Shown here piece after piece: positions 26,280-34,853 of a stretch of DNA of 64,000 bases (position 1 is the first letter of the stretch; each line of letters opens with the position of its first letter). The stretch comes from DATEGZ01 sp035519535. Its GTDB lineage: Bacteria; Acidobacteriota; Vicinamibacteria; Vicinamibacterales; SCN-69-37. The stretch lies in the NCBI GenBank assembly GCA_035519535.1, contig DATIWF010000029.1, positions 28,788 through 92,787 of the forward strand, in the 5' to 3' direction. Made by a program: the position numbers and the translations under genes. Below the pieces are notes generated by a model. That model searched no databases, was not told where the DNA came from, and saw nothing but the letters and a program-made list of their open reading frames with translations.

Positions 26280-27221
26280 ATGCGGTTTGTGTTCATCGGC
26301 GCGGGCGGGGTCGGCGGGTACTACGCCGCGCGGCTCGCGAAATCGGGGCAGGACGTCGCGGTCGTCGCGCGCGGCGCCCACCTCGAGGCGATCCGCCGCC
26401 ACGGCCTCCGGGTCGTCGGTCCGCTCGGCGACTTCACCGTGCCGCTCGCGGCCGAGAGCGATCCGACCCGGCTTGGCGAGGCCGACGTCGTCGTTCTCAC
26501 GGTCAAGACGTACGACAACGCGACGGCGCTGCCGCTGATCAAGCCGCTGGTGGGCAAGCGGACGGTCGTGCTGACGATCCAGAACGGCGTCGACAGCGCG
26601 GACGAGGTCGCGGCCGTCGTCGGCGAGGGGCCGACGCTCGCCGGCGCGACCTACATCGCGACGGCCGTCGAGTCGCCCGGCGTCATCCGGCAGACCGGCA
26701 CGCACCGGCGCGTCGTGTTCGGGGAGTGTTTCGGCGCGCCCACGGCGATCTCCCCTCGCGTCGCCGCGATCGAGCCGGTGCTCAAGGCCGCCGACATCGA
26801 GGCCGAGGCCGTGGCTGACGCGCGGCCGGCGATCTGGGAGAAGTTCACGTACCTGGCGCCGTTCGCGGCGTTTACGGGCGCGGCGCGGCTGCCGCTGGGA
26901 CCGCTGTGGGCCGACGCGTTCACACGCGAGATGTTCGTCGCGGCCGTGCGCGAGGTGGTGGACGTCGCGAGGGCGCATGGCGTGACGATGGCGCCGGATC
27001 ACCTCGACCGGATGCGCACGTACGTCGCCGCCATCCCGCCGGCGACGCGGTCGTCGCTCTTGATCGATCTCTCGCAGGGCAAGCGGATCGAGGTCGAGGC
27101 GCTGCAGGGCAGTGTCGTGCGCCGCGGCCAGGCGAAAGGCGTGCCGACGCCGATCATGGCGGCGCTCTACGCGGTCCTCAAACCTCACGCGAGCGGCCCG
27201 CCGGCCGTGCCCGGTTCGTAA
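26280..27221 (+). CDS. Ketopantoate reductase (PanE/ApbA) family NADP-dependent reductase
   Basis: This 313-residue protein has a Rossmann nucleotide-binding loop at the N-terminus (RFVFIGAGGVGGYYAARL) and a C-terminal helical domain. The catalytic Lys is in WEKFTYLAPFAAFTGA, but the two Asn residues that follow it in true PanE (K-x3-N-x3-N) are Leu and Ala here. The conserved IQNGVDSADE loop is present. It is therefore safer to call it a PanE-family reductase with an unproven 2-keto substrate than ketopantoate reductase. The ATG at 26280 has an AGGAG site overlapping the stop of the preceding gene. An MFS exporter follows 16 bases later. Confidence 0.85.
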   Translation: MRFVFIGAGGVGGYYAARLAKSGQDVAVVARGAHLEAIRRHGLRVVGPLGDFTVPLAAESDPTRLGEADVVVLTVKTYDNATALPLIKPLVGKRTVVLTIQNGVDSADEVAAVVGEGPTLAGATYIATAVESPGVIRQTGTHRRVVFGECFGAPTAISPRVAAIEPVLKAADIEAEAVADARPAIWEKFTYLAPFAAFTGAARLPLGPLWADAFTREMFVAAVREVVDVARAHGVTMAPDHLDRMRTYVAAIPPATRSSLLIDLSQGKRIEVEALQGSVVRRGQAKGVPTPIMAALYAVLKPHASGPPAVPGS

Positions 27222-27237
27222 CGGGTGCCGGGCGTCC

Positions 27238-28518
27238 GTGTCGTCGATCCTCCCGAACGTTCGCGCGCTGCGCCACCGCAACTTCCGTCTGCTGTGGCTG
27301 AGCCTGTTCGTGTCCTTCTGCGGGTCGTTCATGCAGATGGCCGCGATCCTGTGGCACGTCTCGCTGCTCGTGTCGCCCGAACGCAAGGGCCTCGCGCTCG
27401 GGATGGTCGGGCTGGTGCGCGTGCTGCCGATCATCTTCTTCTCGCTCGTCAGCGGCGTCGCGGCCGACGTCTTCGATCGGCGGAAGCTCATGCTCGTCAC
27501 GCAGGTCGGCGGGACGATCGTGGCCTCGGTGCTGGCCGTGCTCACGTTCCTGGGGATCGCCGTCGTCTGGCCGATCTACGTGCTGGCGGCGATTGGCGCG
27601 GCCGCCGGAGCGTTCGACGCGCCCGCGCGTCATTCGCTGGTGCCGATGCTCGTGCCGCGCGAGGACCTGCCCAACGCAATCAGCCTCAACACCGTCATGG
27701 TGCAGATCGCGCAGGTCGGCGGCCCGGCGGTCGGCGGCGTGGTCATCGCGCTCGCCGGCGTTGGCTGGGCGTACGTCTTCAACGCCGCGTCGTTCCTGTT
27801 CGTCGTCGTGGCGCTGTCGATGATGCGCGACGTCCGCCCGACCGAGCGCGGCGCCGGCCACGCCGGCGACGAGCTGTCGATCAAAGCCGCGCGCGAGGGG
27901 CTCCGCTTCGTGTTCCGCTCGCCGATGATTCGCTCGACGATGCTGCTCGATTTCTTCGCGACGTTTTTCGCGTCGGCGACGGCGCTCCTGCCGATCTTCG
28001 CGCAGGACATCCTCAAGGTCGGGCCGCGCGGCTACGGCTGGCTCTACGCCGCGCCCGCGGTCGGCGCCAGCCTGGGCAGCCTGGCGATGGTGCGGATCGT
28101 CGATGACATCAAGCGCCGCGGGCCGACGCTCGTCTGGGCAGTCGTTCTCTACGGCCTGTCGACCGTCGTCTTCGGGTTCTCGCGGGCGTTCTGGCTCTCG
28201 TTCGTGTGCCTCGCGATGTCCGGCGCGAGCGACGCCGTGAGCATGGTGATCCGCAACCTCGTCCGCCAGCTCGACACGCCCGACGAGCTCCGCGGCCGCA
28301 TGACCGGCATCAACATGGTGTTCTTCATGGGCGGGCCGCAGCTCGGCGAGCTCGAAGCCGGCGCGGTCGCCAACTGGTTCGGCGCGCCGTTTTCGGTCGT
28401 CAGCGGCGGCGTCGGCTGCCTCGCCGCCACTGCGGTCGTCGTTGCCGTCACTCCCCAGTTGTGGCGGTACCGCAGGGACCTGCCCTACTCGCGATCAACG
28501 GCGACGCCCGCCAGTTGA
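27238..28518 (+). CDS. Major facilitator superfamily transporter (MFS_3/EntS-like)
   Basis: A 12-helix membrane protein of 426 residues starting at GTG 27238 (VSSILPNVRALRHRNFRLLW). The opening block ALRHRNFRLLWLSLFVSFCG and the loop RKLMLVTQVGG after helix 2 (DRRKLM) are typical of the MFS_3 group, which exports siderophores, antibiotics or other small molecules. A second-half motif FDAPARHSLVPMLVPREDLPNA is also characteristic. The substrate is unknown. It lies at the end of the amidohydrolase-reductase-transporter run on the plus strand and may export a product or handle a related compound. Confidence 0.88.
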   Translation: MSSILPNVRALRHRNFRLLWLSLFVSFCGSFMQMAAILWHVSLLVSPERKGLALGMVGLVRVLPIIFFSLVSGVAADVFDRRKLMLVTQVGGTIVASVLAVLTFLGIAVVWPIYVLAAIGAAAGAFDAPARHSLVPMLVPREDLPNAISLNTVMVQIAQVGGPAVGGVVIALAGVGWAYVFNAASFLFVVVALSMMRDVRPTERGAGHAGDELSIKAAREGLRFVFRSPMIRSTMLLDFFATFFASATALLPIFAQDILKVGPRGYGWLYAAPAVGASLGSLAMVRIVDDIKRRGPTLVWAVVLYGLSTVVFGFSRAFWLSFVCLAMSGASDAVSMVIRNLVRQLDTPDELRGRMTGINMVFFMGGPQLGELEAGAVANWFGAPFSVVSGGVGCLAATAVVVAVTPQLWRYRRDLPYSRSTATPAS

Positions 28519-28642
28519 GGTCGGCGAAGCCGCCGCTCAGGAGGGTGTGGGCTTGCGAGCGCGTCTCGATCGCCGCGGCCGCAGCCGCGATCGCCACGCA
28601 CAGCCCGGCGGCCCCGCCGAGGTAGGCACGCCAGCGCCGCAC
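28448..28642 (-). CDS. Possible small single-helix membrane protein
   Basis: An open frame of 64 codons starts with GTG one base after the stop codon of the upstream minus-strand gene, an operon-like arrangement. It encodes a basic N-terminus (RRWRAYLGG), one hydrophobic stretch (AGLCVAIAAAAAA) and a short tail. Its 3' part overlaps the end of the convergent MFS gene by 71 bases. Nothing else supports it, and it could be a chance frame in GC-rich DNA. Confidence 0.3.
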   Translation of the reverse strand: MRRWRAYLGGAAGLCVAIAAAAAAIETRSQAHTLLSGGFADLNWRASPLIASRAGPCGTATTGE

Positions 28643-28643
28643 G

Positions 28644-29234
28644 TCAGCGCTTCTTCGAGATGAAGATCGAATCCGAGAACTTCTGCAGCGCCTTCAGCTG
28701 ATCGGGCCGGAACTCGACATCGACCATGAAGACGTTCGCGCGAATCGACTCGGCCCACGCGACCCTGGCGAACTCCTCGGCGGTGATCTGCGCGACCGAA
28801 TCGAGCACCATGGCGCCGGCTGCCGGGTTGTCGACCGTCATCCGCGAGCCGAGGTCGAGCACGAACGGCTTCTCGGCTTTGGCGTCCACGAACAACGTCA
28901 GCGTCGGCGTGCGGAGCGTGTTCGGGTTGGCCAGCGGATCGGCGCTCGCCTGGACGCGGATCGACCGGGGCGCCGTCTTCGGGAACCGTCCTTCGAGCAT
29001 CGCGACGAACGACATGCGCATCGTGCCGCCCTTGCCCGACACCACGACGCCAAGGCCCCGCTCGGTTTGCCGCGTGTCGTCGTGGTACGTCGTCCACGTG
29101 TCGAGGTCCTTCATCGTGGAGAGCATGCCGGCGCTGATCTGGCGCGCGCCGACGCGCCCTCCGGCCAGGCCGAGCGCGAACGCGACGATGACGAGGCCGG
29201 ACAGAACGCGACGCGCTGGATGCCTGGTGCTCAT
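28644..29234 (-). CDS. Secreted protein of unknown function
   Basis: This protein has 196 residues from the ATG at 29234. The first 30 residues (MSTRHPARRVLSGLVIVAFALGLAGGRVGA) form a signal peptide. The mature part begins SAGMLSTMKDLDTWTTYHDD and continues with alternating beta strands (GKGGTMRMSFVAML, PTLTLFVDA, VFMVDVEF) and a Lys-rich end; no cysteine or catalytic motif stands out. I do not recognise the family. A second secreted protein of similar style is encoded upstream on the same strand (29322-29786). Confidence 0.7.
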   Translation of the reverse strand: MSTRHPARRVLSGLVIVAFALGLAGGRVGARQISAGMLSTMKDLDTWTTYHDDTRQTERGLGVVVSGKGGTMRMSFVAMLEGRFPKTAPRSIRVQASADPLANPNTLRTPTLTLFVDAKAEKPFVLDLGSRMTVDNPAAGAMVLDSVAQITAEEFARVAWAESIRANVFMVDVEFRPDQLKALQKFSDSIFISKKR

Positions 29235-29321
29235 GTGGAGCCCCTTACAGAATTGGCATGGACCGCGATCCATGCCCCTCTCTCCACGATAGACCCAATG
29301 CGGCGATCGGCCAAGTCCGGG

Positions 29322-29786
29322 CTACTGCGAGGCCTGGCAGGTGCCGTAGTTCTGCGAGACGGACGGTGCCGCCGTCAGATCACCCAGATGGCGCGAGTGC
29401 ACCGCAATGAAGACGTCGTCATGCCCGCCCGCCACGAAGATCGTCGTGACGTTCAGGTTGCCGATACGCGTCTTCTCGACGAGGTTGATGCCGGTCTGCG
29501 TCACGATCATCGACACGATCGCCGAGGCGTTGCCGCTCACGATTCGCGCCTGGCCCTTCTTCGCGTCGATCGAGTCGATCTTGAAGGAGAAATCCTGCGT
29601 GCGGCTGACGACCTCAGGCGTCGTCTCCTTCCAGATCGCGGTCGCGTACACGCCGAACGAGCACGAGAGCTGGCGCGCCGTGAAGAGCGGATTCTTCGGC
29701 GCGGCCTGCGGCGACGGCAGCGAGGGCGCCGAGCCCGCCTGACCACCTTGAAGCAAGAGCGCGAGAACGATCAACCGGACGACCAT
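29322..29786 (-). CDS. Secreted protein of unknown function
   Basis: This protein has 154 residues from the ATG at 29786, preceded by AGGAGG. A signal peptide (MVVRLIVLALLLQGGQAGSA) is followed by a Pro-rich spacer and a beta-rich domain with two cysteines (QLSCSFGVYA and the C-terminal YGTCQASQ) that could pair. The segment DIKIDSIDAKKGQARIVSG-like (FKIDSIDAKKGQARIVSG in this protein) and VTQTGINLVEKT suggest a lipocalin- or SRPBCC-like sheet, but this is only an impression. No function can be assigned. It is divergent from the TauE/SafE gene. Confidence 0.68.
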   Translation of the reverse strand: MVVRLIVLALLLQGGQAGSAPSLPSPQAAPKNPLFTARQLSCSFGVYATAIWKETTPEVVSRTQDFSFKIDSIDAKKGQARIVSGNASAIVSMIVTQTGINLVEKTRIGNLNVTTIFVAGGHDDVFIAVHSRHLGDLTAAPSVSQNYGTCQASQ

Positions 29787-29857
29787 GACGCCTCCTATCC
29801 GGAGCAGCTCATTTTCCCGCGGCGCGAGGCTCAGCCGCAAACGGCGGCCGGCAGTGG

Positions 29858-29863
29858 TACGAT
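29858..29863 (+). promoter_or_regulatory. -10-like TACGAT of the TauE/SafE gene
   Basis: TACGAT ends seven bases before the GTG at 29871, the leaderless spacing seen repeatedly in this window. Confidence 0.35.
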
Positions 29864-29870
29864 TCCGCGC

Positions 29871-30689
29871 GTGCTGGTGTCAGTGGCCCTGACCCTGGCG
29901 GCCGGTGCGGTCGCCGGCTGCCTCGGAGCGCTCCTTGGAATCGGCGGCGGCGTCTTCCTCGTGCCGTTCCTCAACCTCGTGCTGGGCCTGCCGGTGCGAT
30001 CGGCGTTCGGCATCAGTCTCGTCACGGTGATCGCGACGTCGAGCGTCACGTCGGCGTCCCCGGGCCGGCTGCGCCTCGTGAATCTCCGTCTCGGCATGGT
30101 GCTCGAGATCTTCACGACGACCGGTGGGTTGATCGGCCTGTTCCTCGTGCACCGGTTCAGCGAGGGAACGCTGAAGCTGTTCTTCGGCGGCGTGATGGCG
30201 CTCGTCGCCGTCGTCATGATCAGCCGGCTCGATCGGCGAAACGTGATCCGCGACGCCAATATCGACGTCGGGCTGCTCGGCGGCCGGTACGACGACCCGG
30301 AGACCGGCACACAGGTCGCGTACCGGCTGAAGCGCGTGCCGCTGGCCTTCCTGGTGTCGTTTCTGGCGGGCGTCGTCTCGATGCTTGGAATTGGCGGCGG
30401 CGTGCTCAAAGTGCCCGCGCTCAACTCGTGGTCCGGCGTGCCGATGCGCGTCGCGGCCGCGACGAGCGCGCTGATGATCGCTGCGACCGCGGTCGTGGGC
30501 GCGATCAACTACTTCATCCGCGGCGACATCATTCCGGAGCTCGCAGCGGCGGCCGTGCTCGGCGTGCTCGCGGGCTCGCGCGCCGGCTTCGCGATTGGCG
30601 CGCGCAGCAACGTCAAGGGACTCAAGCTGCTGATGGCGGGCGTGCTGGCCACCGTCGCGGCGATCTACTTCTTCGTGAGGCCCCGTTGA
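29871..30689 (+). CDS. TauE/SafE family sulfite or sulfonate exporter
   Basis: An integral membrane protein of 272 residues with eight hydrophobic segments in two related halves. Each half opens with the family signature GxGGGxxxVP: GALLGIGGGVFLVPFLN near residue 25 and SMLGIGGGVLKVPALN near 170. The family (COG0730) moves sulfite, sulfoacetate and related organosulfur anions outward. The GTG start at 29871 is chosen by the signature position and the upstream -10. The stop codon overlaps the TTG start of the DUF1634-propeller gene, so the two are translationally coupled. A molybdopterin oxidoreductase of the SoeA/PhsA group lies 1.4 kb downstream on the opposite strand, consistent with sulfur oxyanion handling. 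Confidence 0.88.
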   Translation: MLVSVALTLAAGAVAGCLGALLGIGGGVFLVPFLNLVLGLPVRSAFGISLVTVIATSSVTSASPGRLRLVNLRLGMVLEIFTTTGGLIGLFLVHRFSEGTLKLFFGGVMALVAVVMISRLDRRNVIRDANIDVGLLGGRYDDPETGTQVAYRLKRVPLAFLVSFLAGVVSMLGIGGGVLKVPALNSWSGVPMRVAAATSALMIAATAVVGAINYFIRGDIIPELAAAAVLGVLAGSRAGFAIGARSNVKGLKLLMAGVLATVAAIYFFVRPR

Positions 30690-31822
30690 GCGGCGGCGAA
30701 CGGCCCCAGCCCGCCGGCGAGCTGTCCAGGCTCGAGGAGCAGATCGGCCGCGTCCTGCGCCTGGGCGTCGCGCTGTCGGCGACGACGCTCGGCGCGGGAC
30801 TCGTGTTGGCGTTCATCGGCGCGGCCGTGGCGCCGCTCCTGCTGAGCGTGGGCCTCGCGGTGCTGATGGCGATCCCGGTCACGCGCATCGCCGCGTCGTT
30901 CGTGGACGCGGTGCGTCGGCACGACGGCTTGCTCAGCTGGTCCACGGCCGTCGTGCTGTCGGTGATGGCGCTGACGCTCGTCTACTCGCTGCAATCGAGA
31001 GAGGCCGACGCGGCCGAGGAAGTCACGCACGGCTTCAGCGTGGACCTGTCGCTCTCCCCGGACGGCAAGCGCATGGTCTACGTGGCGACGGCGGACGGGC
31101 ACGACCAGCTGTTCGTGGTGGAGGTCGGCGGATCCAAGCCGGCGCGGTTGCTCGCGAGCCAGGCAAATGACGACGACCCGGCGTGGTCGCCCGACGGCAA
31201 GGAAATCGCGTTCGTGTCAGATGCGACCGGCCACCTCGAGATCTACGTCGCCAACGCGGACGGATCGGGCGTACGCCAGCTCACGCACGATGGGTCGTCG
31301 GCGATTCACCCGTCCTGGTCGGCCGACGCCGCGCGCATCGCCTACTGCGTTCAGCTCAACGCGGCGGGTCAGCCCGAGCGCTTCGAGCTGACGGAGATCG
31401 GTCGCGACGGCAACGGGCGCCGGCAGATCACGAACGACGGCGGCGTCGCGACGTACCCGTCGTGGTCGCCCGACGGGTCGCGCCTGGCGTTCAGGAAGGT
31501 CGTGGGCGCGAACTCGGAGGTCTTCACGGTGAAGGCCGACGGGACCGACGAGCGGAACGTCACGAACGATACGGCGTTTGACGGTTGGCCCGCCTGGTCG
31601 CCCGACGGGCGCTACATCGCGTTCGCCTCCGATCGCCGATCGAACTTTCAGATCTTCGTCGTCAAACCGGACGGCGGACCGGCCCAGCTCGTCGCCAACA
31701 CCACAGGCCGAGCGACCTCGCCGCGCTGGTCGCCCGACAGCAAATCGATCTACTTCACGAATTGCACGGTGTCGGGCACGCAGCCCGATTGCAGGATTCT
31801 CAAAGCAGAGTTGGCGAAGTAA
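30686..31822 (+). CDS. DUF1634 membrane domain fused to a TolB-like (PD40/WD40) propeller
   Basis: This 378-residue protein starts at TTG 30686, whose TTGA overlaps the TauE stop; GTGAGG lies upstream as SD. Residues about 12-100 match DUF1634 (LEEQIGRVLRLGVALSATTLGAG, then two more hydrophobic helices ending LTLVYSLQS), a small domain usually encoded as a separate gene next to TauE/SafE permeases. From about 112 the chain switches to at least five PD40 repeats (SPDGKRMVYVA, SPDGKEIAFVSDA, SPDGSRLAFRK, SPDGRYIAFASDR, SPDSKSIYFTN) forming a TolB-type propeller, presumably on the outer face of the membrane. I see no frameshift at the junction, so the fusion appears genuine. Confidence 0.82.
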   Translation: MSGGERPQPAGELSRLEEQIGRVLRLGVALSATTLGAGLVLAFIGAAVAPLLLSVGLAVLMAIPVTRIAASFVDAVRRHDGLLSWSTAVVLSVMALTLVYSLQSREADAAEEVTHGFSVDLSLSPDGKRMVYVATADGHDQLFVVEVGGSKPARLLASQANDDDPAWSPDGKEIAFVSDATGHLEIYVANADGSGVRQLTHDGSSAIHPSWSADAARIAYCVQLNAAGQPERFELTEIGRDGNGRRQITNDGGVATYPSWSPDGSRLAFRKVVGANSEVFTVKADGTDERNVTNDTAFDGWPAWSPDGRYIAFASDRRSNFQIFVVKPDGGPAQLVANTTGRATSPRWSPDSKSIYFTNCTVSGTQPDCRILKAELAK

Positions 31823-31823
31823 C

Positions 31824-32046
31824 AGGTCGGGTACGTCGGGTACGTCGGGTACGTCAGGTACGTCAGGTGCCAGGAATGAACTGACGCTGGCCAACCTTCC
31901 TCACCTGGAAGAAAGCGCCGAATGGAGAAGGAAAGCTGACCAGCGTCAGCTCGTTCCTCGTACCCGACGTACCTGACGTACCCGACGTACCTCACGTACC
32001 CGACGTACCTGACGTACCCGACGTACCTGACGTACCCGACGTACCG
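31824..32046. repeat. Palindromic element of TACGTCGGG nonamers (copy A, intergenic)
   Basis: It fills the gap between the propeller gene and the molybdoenzyme gene. The left arm has tandem 9-mers TACGTCGGG/TACGTCAGG (31828-31868), then an inner segment with GGAATGAACTGACGCTGG (31872-31890). The right arm carries the inverted inner segment (31935-31958) and about nine inverted 9-mers to 32045. Between them lies a 45-base spacer. A related copy is inside the E2 gene at 45405-45549. It could fold into a very long hairpin and may act as a terminator between the two convergent genes. Confidence 0.9.
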
Positions 32047-32054
32047 ACGACCGA

Positions 32055-34811
32055 CTAGACCTTGATCTTGTACGCCTCCGCCACCGGTCTGAGCGGCCGA
32101 TCGAACCACATCGGCCGCCGCGTGCCGTCGGGCCCGGGCGCCGGGCGCGTCTTCGTCATCCACTCCTGATAGATCCGGAACGACTCGTTCGTGTCGACGA
32201 CGACGTCGCCGTAGCGGTCGTCGGCCGAGGCCTTCTCGAGCGTGACGCGCTGGTGCCAGCAGTGCATGCCGCTCACGGGATCCGGCTGCACCGGAAACGT
32301 CAGGTTCTGGTGCACGCCGATCTCGCTCCACCAGACGCGGCCACTGTCCGGGTCCTTGCTCGAAAACGGCTTGACGCCGTGCACCTGGCGCATCTTGTAG
32401 CGCCCCTCGCCGTCGGGGACGATGCGCACGAGCGATGACGCGGCGCGCGCGCCGCCCTGATCTTCGTTGAGCCGCCAGCGCCCGAGGTGGTGCGACATGC
32501 CGACGACGCCCGGGCGGATGCCCTCGGTGACCCATGCGCGCGTGACGAAGTAGCCGATCGCCGTGTTGACCTTGACGAGATCGCCGGCCGCGATGCCGAG
32601 GTTCGTCGCGTCCTCGGTCGCGATCCACAGCGGGTTGTTGTGCGAGATCTCGTACAGCCACTTGACGGGCGCCCGGGTGTGGATGAGCGTCGGCAGCCGG
32701 AAGTTCGGCAGCAGGTCGAATTCGTTCGCGGCGCGGTTGAGGTCGCGCCAGTAGACCTGCCCGGGCACGTAGCGCGGGATCGCGTGCTCGGGCCAGCCCC
32801 AGGCCGCGAGTGTCGGGGAGTAGAACTCGAGCTTGCGCGACGGCGTGTTGAAACCGACGCGCGGGATGCCGTCGATGACGACGGCGATCGGCGTGCCGTC
32901 CTTTTCGACGAGATTCGTCCGGTCGTTGGTCTTCGTGCCTTTCATCGCGGTCGCGGCGAGCGACTGCTCGTGCGCTTTGCTGTACGCCTCGTCGTCCACC
33001 TTGAAGACCGCGTAGCGGCGCATGTACTGGAGCGGCGAAAGCCCTTCCTTCTCCGCGGCCTCCGGCAGCCCGGGCACCGAGTGCTCGAAAATCCAGCCGT
33101 AGTACTCGTCGAGCGTGATCATCTCGCCGGGGCGCGTCGGCGACTCGAAGAACTTCCGGATGCCGAGCGACCCGTCGGGGTCGATCTTCCAGGAGAGCGC
33201 GATCCAGAACTCCGCTTCCTCCCAGACTTCGCCCGGGTTCGCTTCGTACGTGCGATCGACCGCCTTGCCCTTCTTTTCGAGCGCGACGCGCTTCACGGGC
33301 TGCCGGAACCCCAGCCAGCGGCCCGCGTGCGTTTCCTGGCTCATGAGATCGTGCCGCTCGGTGCCGAGGCCCATTGGCAGCACGTAGTCGGCGAACCACG
33401 CGGTCTCGCTCCAGATGGGCGTCAGTGCGACGTGCAGGCCGATCTTCGACTCGTCCTTCAGCACCTCCATCCACGTGAAGCCGTCGGGGTTGGTCCAGAG
33501 CGGGTTGTAGACGCGCGTGAAATACGTGTCGATGCGGCCGCGCCCTTCCTTGAGGAAGTGCGGCAGCAGGAAGCTCATCTCGAAGAAGGCGAGCGGGAAC
33601 TCCTTCGGAAACAGCAGCTCGTTCCAGTAGGCGGGTGGCGGTGGGGGATTCGGGTGCTTCGGCACGAACTTGTTCGTGACGTGCAGGTTCACGCCGCCGG
33701 GCTCGCCCACGGCGCCCATGAGGACGACCAGGAAGTAGAGGCACCGCGTAATCTGCCAGCCCCAGAGGTGGCCGGACGCCGCCGCGCGCCAGCTGTGCGT
33801 CGAAAACGCCGTGCCCGCCGCGGCCACGGCCTCGGCGGCCTCGATCACCCTCTCGGCCGGCACGCCCGTTTCGATCTCCGCGTACTCCGGCGTGAACACC
33901 TCGTAATCCTGCTTCAGCGCGTCCTCGAAGGCGTCGAACGTGCGCGGGAGGTCCGGCCAGCACGCATCGAGATACGCCTCCCAGTTCACCCAGCGGCGCA
34001 CGAACTCGCGGTTGTACTTCTTGTGGTCGATCAGATACCGCGCGATCGCCAGGAGCAGCGCCGCCTCGGTGCCCGGCTGCGCCGGCAGCCAGAGGTTGGC
34101 CTTCGCCGACGTGTTCGAGAGGCGGGGATCGATCACGATCAGCTTCGCGCCGTGCGACTGGCCCTCGATGATGCGCTGCGCGTGCGGGTTGAAGTAGTGC
34201 CCGGACTCCAGATGTGACGACAGCAGGAGGATCGTCTTTGCGTTGGCGTGGTCCGGCGAGGGCCGATCCGCGCCCGTCCACAGGAAATGCCCGAGGCGCG
34301 CCGACGAAGAGCAGACGTTCGTGTGGCTGTTGTGGCCGTCGAGACCCCAGCACTGCAGCACGCGGTTGACGTAGCCGTCCTCGCCTGGCCGCCCGACGTG
34401 GTACATCACCTCGTGCCGGCGGTCCTCCTGAATCGCCTTGCGAATCCGGCCGCCGAGGTCGTCGAGCACCTCGTCCCAGGTCACGCGCGTCCAGCCGCCG
34501 CCGCCGCGCGCGCCATTGCGCTTGAGCGGGTAGAGAATGCGATCGGGATCCTCGAGCTGATTGGGCGTGACGACGCCCTTCGCGCACGTGCGGCCGCGCG
34601 ACCCCGGGTGCACCGGGTTGCCTTCGACCTTGCGGACCTCGAGCGTGTCCTTGTCGACGTACGTCAGGATTCCGCACGCCGACTCGCAGTTGAAACAGAT
34701 GCTCGGGATGATCCAGTACCGCCGCCGGTCTTTCTTCGGCCAGCTCGTCGACTCGAAATCGACGTAGTTGTCCCACTTGGACGGATCGGGGTGTTTGCTG
34801 AACTCAGCCAT
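32055..34811 (-). CDS. Molybdopterin oxidoreductase catalytic subunit (PhsA/PsrA/SoeA group)
   Basis: A DMSO-reductase-superfamily enzyme of 918 residues. The N-terminal [4Fe-4S] ligands are Cys39, Cys42, Cys46 and Cys76 (CFNCESAC ... RTCAKG). The likely molybdenum ligand is Cys167 in SHTNVCSSSARLG, as in polysulfide/thiosulfate reductases and SoeA. The C-terminal molydop-binding domain begins near 690. There is no Tat signal: the protein begins MAEFSKHPDPSKWDNY, which points to a cytoplasmic enzyme like SoeA rather than periplasmic PsrA/PhsA. The ferredoxin-NrfD fusion gene lies 42 bases upstream on the same strand and would link it to quinone. The substrate (sulfite, thiosulfate, polysulfide or other) is inferred, not shown. 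Confidence 0.9.
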   Translation of the reverse strand: MAEFSKHPDPSKWDNYVDFESTSWPKKDRRRYWIIPSICFNCESACGILTYVDKDTLEVRKVEGNPVHPGSRGRTCAKGVVTPNQLEDPDRILYPLKRNGARGGGGWTRVTWDEVLDDLGGRIRKAIQEDRRHEVMYHVGRPGEDGYVNRVLQCWGLDGHNSHTNVCSSSARLGHFLWTGADRPSPDHANAKTILLLSSHLESGHYFNPHAQRIIEGQSHGAKLIVIDPRLSNTSAKANLWLPAQPGTEAALLLAIARYLIDHKKYNREFVRRWVNWEAYLDACWPDLPRTFDAFEDALKQDYEVFTPEYAEIETGVPAERVIEAAEAVAAAGTAFSTHSWRAAASGHLWGWQITRCLYFLVVLMGAVGEPGGVNLHVTNKFVPKHPNPPPPPAYWNELLFPKEFPLAFFEMSFLLPHFLKEGRGRIDTYFTRVYNPLWTNPDGFTWMEVLKDESKIGLHVALTPIWSETAWFADYVLPMGLGTERHDLMSQETHAGRWLGFRQPVKRVALEKKGKAVDRTYEANPGEVWEEAEFWIALSWKIDPDGSLGIRKFFESPTRPGEMITLDEYYGWIFEHSVPGLPEAAEKEGLSPLQYMRRYAVFKVDDEAYSKAHEQSLAATAMKGTKTNDRTNLVEKDGTPIAVVIDGIPRVGFNTPSRKLEFYSPTLAAWGWPEHAIPRYVPGQVYWRDLNRAANEFDLLPNFRLPTLIHTRAPVKWLYEISHNNPLWIATEDATNLGIAAGDLVKVNTAIGYFVTRAWVTEGIRPGVVGMSHHLGRWRLNEDQGGARAASSLVRIVPDGEGRYKMRQVHGVKPFSSKDPDSGRVWWSEIGVHQNLTFPVQPDPVSGMHCWHQRVTLEKASADDRYGDVVVDTNESFRIYQEWMTKTRPAPGPDGTRRPMWFDRPLRPVAEAYKIKV

Positions 34812-34853
34812 TCAATAACTCAATACACTCAATAACTCAATCACTCAATAACC
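34812..34853. repeat. Short ACTCAATA repeat cluster
   Basis: The 42-base gap between the two oxidoreductase genes is made of imperfect copies of ACTCAATA/ACTCAATC, strikingly AT-rich in this genome. Whether it affects translation of the molybdoenzyme gene is unknown. Confidence 0.7.

Noticed and set aside
31824..32046. Coding region for Tyr/Gly/Val-rich or Thr/Ser/Gly-rich peptides
   Set aside because: Frames across the nonamer tract are open only because the 9-base period repeats the same three codons. There is no start signal or domain, so I treat it as a DNA repeat.
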